Source: Atrina japonica (Eukaryota > Mollusca > Bivalvia > Pterioida > Pinnidae). Taken from it: a stretch of 64,000 nucleotides of DNA. The position numbers and the translations under genes were made by a program. This document shows positions 28,901-36,630 of the stretch, one piece after another (within the stretch, counting starts at the first letter, position 1; every line of letters begins with the position of its first letter). The stretch covers positions 176,001-240,000 of the forward strand of contig BROG01000154.1 of the NCBI GenBank assembly GCA_030159075.1, in the 5' to 3' direction. The notes under the pieces are model-generated. The model saw only the letters and a program-made list of their open reading frames with translations. It did not search any database and was not told the DNA's origin.

Positions 28901-31900
28901 AGGTCAAAGACTTCACGATTTTAAAGCACAATGCCTAAATCGGGCACAGAGGCCTCTATTGAATTGTTGCATGTGTCTAAAACATACATTAAATACGGCT
29001 TCTGTATAACCATAGTAGCAGAACAGATGAAGAAATCTGACAATCTATTTTAAAGGTTTGGATGTAGGTTAATAGTTTGTTTCCAGTGTCTGAAATCAGA
29101 TGATACTCAAAACAAGTTTTTGTTTCGAAGTTAATTATTACAAAATGTTCGAGTGTACTTTGTTATTTTGATGTTGATATTACAAAGTGATTATGACGTA
29201 CCAAAATATGTCATTTTGTATTTGTGGGTAATTGACACTTTGAATATAAGCAGCCACTAAACATTATATGGAAAATTAGTATCTGAGAAATCACACGGAT
29301 ATGTGAAGACATATAGTTTTGTCAGCGCAAGATAAAATCAGGAAGAATAAAAACTGTAAAATGTGGCATATCATAACTTTATTTTTAGAGAAAATGATAA
29401 AATAATATTTTGCTTGAAATTCGGTTAATTTTGTGATTATTTATGATGGCCTTAATGTTTCTGTCATATCTAAATGAATTTGAAGCTCTACTTGCTCGGG
29501 ATCTATGTACTCTATGTTCAGAAGATCTATATTTTCAGTCATTTTATTATCTTGTCAAGAAAAATGCTGTCGCAGCTTTTTCATTAGAACTGTCATGAAA
29601 TTTCCTGATAAAGGATTTAAGATTATTAAGAAAATGTTCGGGTTTCTTCAAATGCAATTATAATTTTCTAACGTCTTTCATCATTTGAGGGTGTTTACAT
29701 TATACTCAGTTCATATAAAAGTCAAATTTGACATACAAATTTAATGGTTATAGTTATTTTCTTTATGTCTTGATACAAAAGACAAACATGGTGTTAATTG
29801 GGAAAAGTCACTAACAAGAGCACCGTAAGGGGTACATAATAACCCTGTCATGAATATACTGTGAAAGGCTTTCTCTATGATTACTTTGATATCATGTTTA
29901 TAATATATATTATTCAGCACCATAAAAGTAAGTATGGGTGAGAGTATGCTTCAGATAAGACATTTTTTAAGTGCCATTTTCCTACAGTGGCCTTGACTTT
30001 TGAGGTATGACATTATTGAGAACAAGTGTTGTGTGAAGTTTGAAAACTTTCCCATTTGTGGTGTACGAGAGTTACTTCTGACCAAAAAAAAATGCACTCT
30101 GCTATGGTGACCTTGACCTTTGAGATATGACCTGAAGTACTATAGCAATTGTAAACTGGCATTGCAATAGGAATAGCAATAGTTTACCTTCCAGTAGTAC
30201 TATTGTACTAATAAACTGGCAATGCAATAGACAATCACAACAGTGTACATTCCAATAGTACTACTGCAATAGTAAACTGACAATGTAATAGAAATCAGAA
30301 TATTTTACCTTCCAATAGTACTGTTGCAAATGATAAACTGGCAATGTAATAGACAATCAAAATAGTGTATCGTCCAATAGTACTTTTGCAGAGTAAACTG
30401 CAATGCATGACTAAACAAACATAATAGTGAGTTAGATTATTGATAGTTTTGGTAGATGTATTTTTTGCATAAAAGTTTACTTAAATCCTTGAATATTCAG
30501 AGTTTCTCCAGCAGATGGATTACATACATTATAGTGTACCAGAGAAATTTTAAACAGTAAAGAATACTTTTCCTCTCAGTTTCATCTTAAAATCTCATGA
30601 AAATTTCATCATTGGAACAAGATTGAGAAACTTTTGATTCATTTTCTTGACTTCAACATTAACATATGTATCTGAATAAAATTGATAAAAATGGCAATAA
30701 CTCATATCAAATTAACTCACTGTCAAGGTTGTTTCAAGAAACAAGAAGTCTTTCAAATTACAGAACTGTCATTCGTCAAGAAAGCCAGTAGGATTTCTGT
30801 GCCATCTGTCTCATTGAGGAGTGAGTAGTCAAACAAATAGAACAAAATATCTACAGATAACAACAAAGTTACAACAAATAATAGAAGGTCAACAAAATAT
30901 CTACAGATAACAACAAAGTTACAACAAATAATAGAATGTCAACAAAATATCTACAGATAACAACAAAGTTACAACAAATAATAGAATGTCAACAAAATAT
31001 CTACAGATAACAACAAAGTTACAACAAATAATAGAATGTCAACAAAATATCTACAGATAACAACAAAGTTACAACAAATAATAGAATGTCAACAAAATAT
31101 CTACAGATAACAACAAAGTTACAACAAATAATAGAAGGTCAACAAAATATCTACAGATAACAACAAAGTTACAACAAATAATAGAATGTCAACAAAATAT
31201 CTACAGATAACACAACAAGTTACAACAAATAATAGAATGTCAACAAAATATCTACAGATAACAACAAAGTTACAACAAATAATAGAAGGTCAACAAAATA
31301 TCTACAGATAACAACAAAGTTACAACAAATAATAGAAGGTCAACAAAATATCTACAAGTTACAACAAATAATAGAAGGTCAACAAAATATCTACAGATAA
31401 CAACAAAGTTACAACAAATAATAGAGGTCAACAAAATATCTACAGATAACAACAAAGTTACAACAAATAATAGAATGTCAACAAAATATCTACAGATAAC
31501 AACAAAGTTACAACAAATAATAGAATGTCAACAAAATATCTACAGATAACAACAAAGTTACAACAAATAATAGAAGGTCAACAAAATATCTACAGATAAC
31601 AACAAAGTTACAACAAATAATAGAATGTCAACAAAATATCTACAGATAACAACAAGGTTACAACAAATAATAGAATGTCTTTCGATGAAATAAAAAAACT
31701 TTAACAGATATGAGATATGATGCGTATTGACTAGTGACATGAAATGATTTGAAACATTCTTACATTAGGCTATCCTTTTGCCTTCCTGTCTTGTCTTGTC
31801 GAGTTAAAAAGAGATACTCAAGGTCACAGTTTATGTAATGTGCATTGATGTTTATCAAAGATATGCAGTTGGAAGCAGGTCTTTGTTAAGCCATAATAAG

Positions 31901-33980
31901 GCAAGGAGATGTTACAACATCTCGAAGGAATGTATAAAGTTGTCATGGTGAAGAGAAAAAGCCATCAATATACCAAAGAAAATCTGATTCATAGATACAT
32001 ATTTGAATGAGAAATTTGATTTACAACAATTCATGGCCTTGGTGGGTGAGAATTCCTATGTATGTATGAGAAAGAGAAGAGGTGTAATTAACAAAGGGTG
32101 TTTCAGAAGCACTATATGTTCCCAAAAGCTAAATCATTCATGAATGTTGCTTTGTTTGTGAGTAATACAAGTGTGGAAGTAATAAACAGCTTACAGTGAG
32201 GACTACACTGAATTTTCCTACTCATAGGGTTTGTTTAAAGTTTTTGCCCTTGAGTTATGGGCAGTATGAGGTATGCTTATACTTAACCCTGACATAGAAC
32301 AGAAATAGGAGGAGGGATGTTAGAAATTATACAGTATGGCTTTACAAGACTTTAATGTTTATGGAAACACAGATATAAACATAAAATTACAGAATTTATA
32401 CAGATGTTGACAGAAAAGTGATTGATTTACAATTGGTTAATCTGCAACATCTGTATTTTATAATTTACAGAAACATTAATATTCAATGAAAGACTCAGAT
32501 TTGCAAGATAAATTCTTGCAGTATATGTACAAAGTCCTGTGTGTTTTATCAGAATCAGTGGAGATAGAAAATGAATTATATAAAACTGCCACAATGTCAT
32601 AATGATAATGTCTTGTACAAACTATAAACTTGTTTGTATATTATGTCAGCATTAAATGTTTATCAAGTGCTTTTTTATATTTTCAGGAGAGTTTAACTCT
32701 TCTCCACAAAAATCTCCACAAACAAGTCGCTCAGATTCAGGAACACCAGAAGCGGTAAGAAACATATAGATTTCTCAGTTCATTTGTACAAATATGTTAA
32801 AGCTGTGTTTTTCACCACACCCAAAGACTTTCAGTTATATGGTGGCAGCCGACTTTTAATGGTGGAAGAACATGAAGAAAGAACATGTTTACAATGTACT
32901 CTGGAAGAGACCACCACCTTTGGAATAAAACTGGCAAAATTCCTCACAAAATCTGCTTACTCTCCAGCAAAGTTTGGACCCACGGGAGGGACTTCATGGT
33001 TTAAAATGCAGTGTTCTGACCACTCAGCCAGCCCCTATAAATATGCATAATATCATTTTCAAGAATATTTGATTTTGTCAAATCACATTTTATAGTCAAG
33101 GGCCAGCTTGCTTAAGAGTTACTTTATCTTGGCATTTTTAACCAATCAGATTTCAGGATTAGCTGAAGTTAGTTAAAAATTCCCAAACCAAGTTCATGTT
33201 TTGTAAAGATTTTCTAACAAAAATTTGTATTGAAAATCAATTTTCGAGTTAAATGGTGGTAGCTAGTTTTCCGTGGTTACAGTGTACCTGGGAAAAACCG
33301 CTGTAAAACTGGCCAAATTGGCCCGTAATCATGTTGGAGTGGGCCTTGAACCAATCATAGAAACTAGAGGTCAGATACCTCTGTAATAAATGGCAATGCT
33401 CTATTCATTCAACAATGGTGATCCCAATCTTTAAATTAAAATCAGGATTTTGTATGTGTGTGTGTATTTGTGTGTTTGGGTGTGTGTTTGTGTGATTGGG
33501 TATGTTTATTTGTGTGTGTATTTTGGTGTAGGTGTGTGTGCCTGTTTGGTTGTGTGTATGTGTGTGTGTGTCTGTGTGTGTGTGTGTTTCAACACTGTTT
33601 CTTATTACTCTCTCTGTTGTAATCAGATCTGACAAATGATTGGCAAATTTTAACTCTACATAGAAGCTGTACTTGGTAGGAAAGGTTGATCGAAAGGCCA
33701 ATGGCACTCTCTTACACTTTTTGAGCTCAAACCCTGTCATGGGAACTGGCTGATATATAAATATATAAAATTAGACATTGTTTACACAGTCATGTTTTTA
33801 TGCTATCAGACTAGTTTATCTAAAAAAATACAATACATAATTTCACTGTGAGTTTCTGATATACTTTTTATGATTTACCAAGTAAATTATTACAAGTCAG
33901 TGGTGTTTTTATTGAAACTAAATTTTATAACTTCAAGAGTAATATAACATAGGATGTATAAATAAAATATTATTGTGTGT

Positions 33981-34066
<86 letters not shown>

Positions 34067-34230
34067 ACATGTGTGAATATTTATATATAATGTGTACGAA
34101 TAATTCTTTGCAGGAGATGAAGAATCTGTTAAAGACAACCGAACATGTTGAATAGAGCAAATGCTTAGTTACAGAAGATGATGCATTTCATCATTGAAAC
34201 CTGCATGACTTAAGTGAAGTTACCAATAAA
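705..34230 (+). CDS. MAP3K7: MAP3K7/TAK1, 3' part of gene (4 exons, C-terminal TAB-binding coiled coil)
   Basis: This is the 3' end of a gene for TGF-beta-activated kinase 1, the cytoplasmic MAP kinase kinase kinase that activates JNK/p38 and IKK after binding TAB adaptors. The exons are 705-760, 23396-23489, 32687-32754 and 34114 onward, with the stop at 34118-34120. Joined, they give 74 residues in one frame. They contain EEYLKVQTELSLLIQRK, then a stretch with DEQNQQSSTRLIEEYNQIYEEN, then QIQEHQKRR before the stop. From memory this matches the last about 75 residues of vertebrate TAK1 (EYMKVQTEIALLLQRK, DEKDQQNTSRLVQEH, QQQKRQGTS), the segment that binds TAB2/TAB3. Spacing and length agree without gaps, apart from a C-terminus a few residues shorter. 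The kinase domain and proline/serine-rich middle lie upstream of the window. Every junction is GT..AG with a pyrimidine tract. The end coordinate includes the first polyA signal. Confidence 0.9.
761..4520 (+). other. MAP3K7 first intron, proximal part, no gene seen
   Basis: This is AT-rich intronic DNA. The segment 930-1110 repeats a CTACCGATTTTTCT-like motif in degenerate form. A TA microsatellite lies at 1873-1948. The segment 3340-3500 repeats 'AATTAACAGGAAT' several times. No exon or RNA gene is recognised. Confidence 0.4.
1873..1948. repeat. (TA)n microsatellite
   Basis: Nearly pure TA dinucleotides, interrupted by TGTA and TTGA. The reading frames through it (IYIYI) are artefacts. Confidence 0.9.
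4530..4985. repeat. Degenerate minisatellite, unit about 25 bp
   Basis: A diverged tandem array of a unit containing 'TAACCATACTATTTACCC' plus 'TCACAAAA' or 'CTAATAG'. There are about 17-18 copies with many indels, which points to an old array. Confidence 0.75.
6424..7722. repeat. Minisatellite, unit about 32 bp, about 40 copies
   Basis: A head-to-tail unit built on 'ACTGTAGATGGATGGTAGTC' followed by 'TATATTACTAAC'. Variants include GAGGGATGG, GGGTAGTAG and TGTTTCTAACTC. It ends at GATGGGGATCATTAAG and runs straight into the dispersed repeat at 7725-8420. Confidence 0.9.
7725..8425. repeat. Interspersed non-autonomous repeat, copy 1
   Basis: About 700 bp related to 27320-28110. Shared landmarks are CAGTCTG..TGTCC, ACATTGGGGTAG.ATGATAT, AGTTTGACATGC.GAACAAAATTA, GAAGCTGGTAA and ATCTCTTTGTATTTAATGCA. 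There are no ORFs. It lies between a 32-bp array and a 34-bp array. Class unknown; a MITE or non-autonomous Helitron-like element is possible. Confidence 0.65.
8421..9715. repeat. Minisatellite, unit about 34 bp, about 38 copies
   Basis: A tandem unit containing 'GTTGCCATCTCACTGATG' followed by 'TCTAGTCATTTTGAG', with alternate forms TCTAGTTGTTTTGAG and GCCGTCTGACTG. A higher-order block of several units recurs around 8740-8990 and 9080-9330. The first unit is continuous with the end of the interspersed repeat on its left. Confidence 0.9.
9716..11430 (+). other. MAP3K7 first intron segment, repeat fragments only
   Basis: No gene is seen. 10070-10215 ('TAGTGGCCATTTGTGTATAA', 'GGGGATCTTTATATACAAG') and 10855-10995 (repeated GTGGTCTCTCAGGACAG) look like decayed dispersed repeats. 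The latter resembles 455-625. An open frame of about 90 codons at 10733-11011 overlaps this repeat and is not credible as a gene. Confidence 0.4.
11440..12760. repeat. Minisatellite, unit 31 bp, about 42 copies
   Basis: The unit is built from 'GTCTGTTGTGTACTGAAAAA' plus 'TGCAGTATATG'. It is homogeneous at 11440-11870 and increasingly diverged towards 12760, where some copies carry deletions (GTCTGCTGTACTG). As 31 is not a multiple of 3, the minus strand cycles through all three frames. The unit has no stop in any of them, which creates a spurious frame of about 356 codons. Confidence 0.92.
12761..14450 (+). other. MAP3K7 first intron segment with a SINE fragment
   Basis: AT-rich, no exon seen. 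13785-13965 looks like a SINE head in which a segment of about 38 bp (AAAGTCTCTCAT..CTAGTCA.TGTGACTTT) is repeated three times. It is followed by 'GAAAAAGTTTGCTAGCTTAC', which is shared with other SINE-A copies. Confidence 0.4.
13785..13970 (+). mobile_element. SINE-A fragment with triplicated head segment
   Basis: A partial tRNA-derived SINE of the same family as 15748-16008. It has GTCTCTCAT.CTTAGTCAGTG, then GACTTTGAGCCCC, then AAAGTTTGCTAGCTTAC. The part before the B-box-like position occurs three times in tandem with a period of about 38 bp. Confidence 0.45.
14460..15000. mobile_element. Dispersed repeat with an 11-bp terminal hairpin
   Basis: It begins with a perfect hairpin at 14460-14485: AGCCCACCATC, loop AACA, GATGGTGGGCT. 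Inside, a block of about 160 bp occurs at least twice (CTTGTTATCGCT, TAGGTTCT.CTT.AGGTCT, GTGTACATTTTCA, GGATCACAA.ATGGCTGC). I recall a very common bivalve repeat starting with the same hairpin and carrying 'TTGTTATCGCTATTTCTCA'. Class uncertain; the hairpin suggests a foldback or Helitron-like end. Confidence 0.55.
15748..16008 (+). mobile_element. tRNA-derived SINE (family A)
   Basis: There is an A-box-like AGCTGACTGAGTTTAGG and a B-box-like CACGGGTTCAAGCCC. These are followed by the family body (TTTTGTGAGAAAGTTTGC, CTGGGTACACTGTAACCAG, CTGCCGACATGTAACTGAAA) and the tail GTGGTGTAAAACACCAATAAA. Related copies are near 18163, 27070, 28825, 32800, 33245, 35598 and 47640. No coding capacity. 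Confidence 0.65.
16430..16950. repeat. Dispersed repeat containing GACCTTGACCT motifs
   Basis: It contains 'GTGACCTTGACCTTAGACTT'. The segment near 16890-16935 (CAACCTTACTATTTGTATA, CACTGGACCTGACATTAT) reappears inverted near 56790-56820. A third segment with GTGACCTTGACCTTTGAG lies at 29985-30135. The TGACCT half-sites belong to the repeat and are not evidence of a nuclear-receptor enhancer. Confidence 0.45.
16951..18160 (+). other. MAP3K7 first intron segment, nothing recognised
   Basis: AT-rich sequence without a recognisable exon, RNA gene or repeat family. Confidence 0.4.
18163..18400 (+). mobile_element. SINE-A copy
   Basis: GAAGGGCTCAGTGGCAAGTG gives an A-box-like start. It is followed by GTTGTGAGCCCTGCTGGAA at the B-box position, TTTTGTGAGAAAGTTTGCC, CCCCAGGTACATTG and a GATGTAAAACTCAGTAAAAC tail. 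It is collinear with 15748-16008 and moderately diverged. Confidence 0.6.
18449..23222. repeat. Large 31-bp satellite-like array, about 150 copies (4.8 kb)
   Basis: The unit is ATGATAGAGCTACAGTACAA followed by AGCAATACAAA. Most units differ only in AGCAATAC, AGCAGTAC or AGCAGCAC, or by 1-base indels. A few are truncated (18541-18720, 19320-19380, 20480-20510, 21350-21380, 22140-22170). It is remarkably homogeneous for its length. It ends at 23222, 173 bp before exon B. All open frames inside it are artefacts. Confidence 0.95.
23396..23489 (+). CDS. MAP3K7: MAP3K7 internal exon B
   Basis: This 94-nt exon has the acceptor TTCTTTTTTCAG and the donor AAC/GTAAGT. Its first base completes the Lys codon split with exon A. 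It then encodes 31 residues from NDLIKEFELDEQ to EYNQIYEEN and ends in phase 0. It corresponds to the central part of the TAK1 TAB-binding coiled coil. It starts only 173 bp after the end of a 4.8-kb tandem array. Confidence 0.9.
23703..24003 (+). mobile_element. tRNA-derived SINE (family B), nearly complete
   Basis: There is an A-box-like TAGTGCATGGTTAAGCAC and a B box GGGTTCGATCC. The body has CCCGGATAGGCTACTGTCC, GAACCCTGACGCTCAATG, CGTCTCCATATGAGTGAAAG, GTGGACTTAAACAACAATAA and a short AAACAATAAACAA tail. The ending matches the 46555 and 51005 copies (GACGTCTCCA..., GGACGTTAAACAACA). It is transcribable by Pol III in principle. Confidence 0.7.
24170..24720. repeat. Minisatellite, unit 25 bp, about 20 copies
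   Basis: The unit combines TAGGCCATTACAAG with TTTTTAGCCAT, with variants CCAATACAAG and TTGTTAGCC. The early part (24170-24260) is interrupted by a tRNA-like stretch with CGGTAGCTTAAGACACGG and GAGTTCAAGCTTGCC, which may be a SINE head. Confidence 0.88.
24721..27065 (+). other. MAP3K7 second intron segment, no gene seen
   Basis: AT-rich DNA with small repeats: three copies of a 9-mer (GCTCAGCTT) at 25420-25447, TGGGTGGGTGTGTGTG near 25728, A-rich runs near 25860 and 26045, and an A18-like run at 26920. A 'CCTATCTACTTTAGTAACTTGTGTT' stretch is duplicated (about 25825 and 26010). No exon seen. Confidence 0.4.
27070..27205 (+). mobile_element. SINE-A 3' half
   Basis: GCCAGTTTACTTGGGG, CTGGGTATATTGTAATCAG, CACTCCTCCACCATTAA, CATAACTGAAAAAGTGTTGA, then AAATAAAAT. 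It is collinear with the 3' half of the copy at 15748-16008. Confidence 0.5.
27320..28110. repeat. Interspersed non-autonomous repeat, copy 2
   Basis: It is homologous to 7725-8425 through CAGTCTGTTTGTCC, ACATTGGGGTAGAATGATAT, TAGTTTGACATGCTGAACAA, GAAGCTGGTAAG and CAGATCTCTTTGTATTTAAT. It ends in a single GTTGCCATCTCACTGATATC. That is one monomer of the 34-bp unit that copy 1 carries as an array. An internal block around ACATTGGGGTAG appears duplicated (27555 and 27690). Confidence 0.65.
28825..28965 (-). mobile_element. SINE-A 5' fragment, inverted
   Basis: Read on the minus strand it gives the tRNA-like head with CAGGTTCAAGCCCC as B box and then the start of the family body (TAATTTGCCAGTTTACG). 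The rest is missing or unrecognisable. Confidence 0.5.
28966..30119 (+). other. MAP3K7 second intron segment, nothing firm
   Basis: No exon recognised. 29985-30135 carries the dispersed repeat motif GTGACCTTGACCTTTGAG. Confidence 0.35.
30120..30420. repeat. Degenerate tandem repeat, unit about 62 bp, 4 copies
   Basis: Repeated blocks share AATAGTACT.TTG, AATAAACTGGCAATGCAATAG and ACAATCA.AA.AGTGTA. Divergence is high. Confidence 0.65.
30838..31680. repeat. Minisatellite, unit 50 bp, about 17 copies, very homogeneous
   Basis: The unit combines TCAACAAAATATCTACAGAT, AACAACAAAGTTACAACAAA and TAATAGAATG, with the last part alternating AATG/AAGG. Only a few copies differ (a 1-base change near 31211, a short unit near 31350, a 1-base loss near 31425). 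This near-identity suggests recent expansion or ongoing homogenisation. Confidence 0.93.
31690..32686 (+). other. MAP3K7 second intron distal part, nothing recognised
   Basis: No repeat family or exon is seen before exon C. Confidence 0.4.
32687..32754 (+). CDS. MAP3K7: MAP3K7 internal exon C
   Basis: This 68-nt exon has the acceptor TTATATTTTCAG and the donor GCG/GTAAGA. It encodes ESLTLLHKNLHKQVAQIQEH, QK and the first two bases of an Arg codon. It matches the last coiled-coil part of TAK1 (ENKSLS..., QLEVIRSQQQKR in vertebrates, recalled). The exon enters in phase 0 and leaves in phase 2, so skipping it changes the downstream frame. Confidence 0.87.
32800..33047 (-). mobile_element. SINE-A copy, inverted
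   Basis: The minus strand has TGGCTGAGTGGTCAGAACAC (A-box-like), GTGGGTCCAAACTTTGC at the B-box position, TTTTGTGAGGAATTTTGCCAG, CCAGAGTACATTGTAAAC and GTGTGGTGAAAAACAC. It lies in the third MAP3K7 intron. Confidence 0.55.
33245..33420 (-). mobile_element. SINE-A fragment, inverted
   Basis: The minus strand shows a head near GAATAGAGCATTGCC, GGTTCAAGGCCCACTCC, then TTTTACAGCGGTTTTTCCC and CAGGTACACTGTAACC. It is diverged, with no tail. Confidence 0.45.
33451..33590. repeat. Imperfect (GT)n tract
   Basis: A GT-rich stretch with frequent TTT and GGG interruptions. Frames on both strands through it are artefacts. Confidence 0.85.
33974..34076. repeat. Long (GT)n tract before the last MAP3K7 exon
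   Basis: About 45 nearly uninterrupted GT units, ending GCACATGTGTG, 38 bp upstream of the exon at 34114. The intervening TAATTCTTTGCAG is the acceptor. Such tracts next to acceptors can change splicing efficiency, as with the human CFTR exon 9 TG tract. Confidence 0.93.
34114..34230 (+). CDS. MAP3K7: MAP3K7 terminal exon: last two residues, stop and 3'UTR
   Basis: The acceptor is TAATTCTTTGCAG, directly after a long GT tract. In the frame carried from exon C the exon adds G (completing CGG, Arg), AGA (Arg) and TGA (34118-34120), so the protein ends QKRR. The rest is 3'UTR. An AATAAA at 34225-34230 is a good polyA signal, and another at 34953-34958 could serve a longer transcript. In a second frame the same exon reads EMKNLLKTTEHVE and then TAG at 34153-34155, which matters only if exon C is skipped. 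Confidence 0.72.
34225..34230 (+). promoter_or_regulatory. Probable polyadenylation signal of MAP3K7
   Basis: This is a canonical AATAAA about 105 bp after the TGA stop, in AT-rich DNA with T-rich sequence following. A second canonical AATAAA at 34953-34958 is an alternative distal site. Which one is used cannot be told from sequence. Confidence 0.5.
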
Positions 34231-34609
34231 ATGATGTAAGATTGATATTTAGACTGATTGTAATGTTTATTTATAGATTTGTCTGTTAACTCATTTGTAG
34301 ATTAACCAAGGAAAATATGATAAATGTGATAATTCTATATCAGGATGTACATATGTAATCATCGAAGTGATTTAAATGTAAAATTTAATGTCTGTAAAAT
34401 TCCTCATTACGTGGGAAATTTTGTAAGACCATAAATCATGTGATGGAAATCAAGCCAGTTTTTATCCTGTAAATAGGGCATCCACATCCTGTATATGTGA
34501 TTAAACAAGATACAATATTGTTTGTTTTTAAGTAGACATAGATTTCAAAAAGTGCACTTTTAACCATGACTGATTATATAAACCTATATGATATGCAATT
34601 TTATTTACC

Positions 34610-34800
34610 CATTTTAAGTGTATTCCAATTGACCTCTTGTCAAATGTCTGACATGTGGCCCTCTATGTGCTTTTTGGACGTCATTTGATTGTGATGTCAT
34701 AATCACACATACATGTATGTTTGAAGAGCCATTTGATTGTGACATCATAATAGAAAAGTTTGTCATGTCTGGCATTAGGCGATAGGTCAGTTCACATAAT
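34610..34800. repeat. Dispersed repeat with CRE-like half palindromes
   Basis: It contains GACGTCATTTGATTGTGATG twice in related form (second as CATTTGATTGTGACATCA) and GGCGATAGGTCAGTT. Its reverse complement matches 55545-55640 (CACAATCAAATGACGTC, AAAAGCACAT, TTTGGCGATAGGTCAATT). Confidence 0.5.
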
Positions 34801-34959
34801 TTGGCGGGGTGGAGAGACCTTGTGATCATCATACAAATGATTTTACCCACTTTCGGTAAAGACGGGCTTCAAGGGAAAATTGTTTTATTCATCACTGGAT
34901 ACTCGTATGTATGGTGAAAAGTAGGATTGTTTACTCTTGCTGGTATAATTAAAATAAAG

Positions 34960-35597
34960 TTATGATTTATTATCAAAAATTCAAACTCGGCCAGGTCAGG
35001 AAAGAGTTAATGATACTTCACCCCGCCTTGTTATATGCATTTTGCTGCTAAATATAAATGGGAGATCAAATGTTATTTTCTATAGTAGAAATATTTTATC
35101 ACAATTATCAGTGTGTTTGGTGTGAAAAGAAGCATGTGTTATCATAGAGAGTGATTGTTGAACTTTGACCTTGTTTTTTTTTATCAGTACAAGACAGTTT
35201 GTTGACAGTTTGTTGACAGTTTTGTTTATGGACATTGTTGTGTAATGTATCCTGTATTTTTCATGTTAAACACATCAAGAAGGTAAACAGATTTTCTGTT
35301 TACAAATTTGTCATATTTTGCATTTTCTAATGTTTCTTTAAATCATCATTCATCCCATGTTATACTCCAGAAATACTGTTTTGTAGATAAGTATGGTTCC
35401 CTTTCTTACACTTTTATATTTTTAACCAGTTTTATTGTTAAAGTTGCCAGAGTTAGCATGCCTCATAAAAAAGGATTTTAAATTTCCAGAAATCACAATT
35501 GTTTAAAAGCTCAAATTCAGTGCAATGAAATTCTGATTGATTAATATTACTTGCAGTGCCAAACCACAGTATGTCACTATTATATAATATGATAAGG
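34960..35597. other. Intergenic or distal 3'UTR, nothing recognised
   Basis: AT-rich; only a triplet of GACAGTTTGTT-like copies at about 35190-35225. Confidence 0.4.
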
Positions 35598-35825
35598 GCT
35601 ATCGTGGGAAAGTGGTTAGAGCATTAAGTTTTAATGAATTCTCTCACACTAGTCCATATGTGTTAGAAGTTTGCAAGTTTACTTGTAGAAAGCTTTTGTC
35701 TTTTCCTAGGTATATGTACATTCTAATTATGTTTTTACTTCACCATTTAAATCCAGACACCTGAATAATTGAAAAATTATTAAATCTGGCTTAAACACCA
35801 TTAGAAGATATGAAAATCTCATGTT
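35598..35825 (+). mobile_element. SINE-A copy, diverged
   Basis: AGGGCTATCGTGGGAAAGTG, then GGTTAGAGCATTAAG (A-box-like), GAAGTTTGCAAGTTTACTTG, CCTAGGTATATGTACATTC and GGCTTAAACACCATTAGAA. It lacks a clear B box. Confidence 0.45.
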
Positions 35826-36319
35826 TCGTTCACTTTTAGTCAAAAACATATGAAGCAGCAATAACAGGTGCTATCAGTTTATCTTATTGATTAAGCTAAT
35901 ATTTTCTTTGTATTTTCCTTTTCTTTCTTGAGGGCAATAAGAAATATAAATCCATTTTCAAACACATTTCATGTCAAAAGCCATCTTTAGCTATGATAAA
36001 AATGATAAAGGTTTGGCACAAATAAACAGTTGCTGCAAGTTTGTCTCATCGTAACAAATGATATATCCTATAAATTATTTAAACATGTAATTATTTTGTA
36101 CACAAGCCTTGTATAACTTCAAACACTTCAAACATACTTACAGTACATATCTCTTTGATGTACATATGTGACATTTTGTGAAGCTCCTTGTAAAAAGGTT
36201 AAAATAAGTAGTGTGTAAATATCTTGGTTGCAGGTTTAAATTGTGTCATGATTCTGTTAATATAATCTACCTATATCTTTATAGGCTTCATTATTGTTCA
36301 TAGATAATGTTGTGGTGTG

Positions 36320-36333
36320 TGTGTATGTATGTA

Positions 36334-36430
<97 letters not shown>

Positions 36431-36470
36431 ACACACACACACACACATAAACATACACACATAAATGCAT
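36320..36470. repeat. Compound microsatellite (GT)(AT)(AG)(AC)
   Basis: GTGTGTATGTATGTATGC, then AT 36336-36379, AG 36379-36426, AC 36427-36446 and ACATAC-type ends. The outer GT/TATG and AC/CATA parts are partly complementary, so a single strand could fold back. Confidence 0.92.
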
Positions 36471-36599
36471 ACATACATTCATAGTTGAATCTTGAATTAC
36501 AGAGTGCATTGAAACCACTCTCTCACTTAGAAACCACATGTCTTTAGAGACAGCATTCTTAGAAGTGATCACTTATATAAACCTTTAAACAAAACCTAA

Positions 36600-36601
<2 letters not shown>

Positions 36602-36629
<28 letters not shown>
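36602..36629. repeat. (AT)n microsatellite
   Basis: 14 uninterrupted AT units. Confidence 0.9.

Positions 36630-36630
<1 letters not shown>

Noticed and set aside
34114..34155. EMKNLLKTTEHVE as the normal TAK1 C-terminus
   Set aside because: The frame carried from exon C reads CGG AGA TGA. Ending in QKRR fits the family's QQQKR ending. The other frame is kept only as a possible exon-skip product.
33890..34160. Open frames of repeated Thr-His or Cys-Val residues
   Set aside because: Direct translations of the GT microsatellite. Only the last 13 residues (EMKNLLKTTEHVE) overlap a real exon, and they are in the alternative frame.
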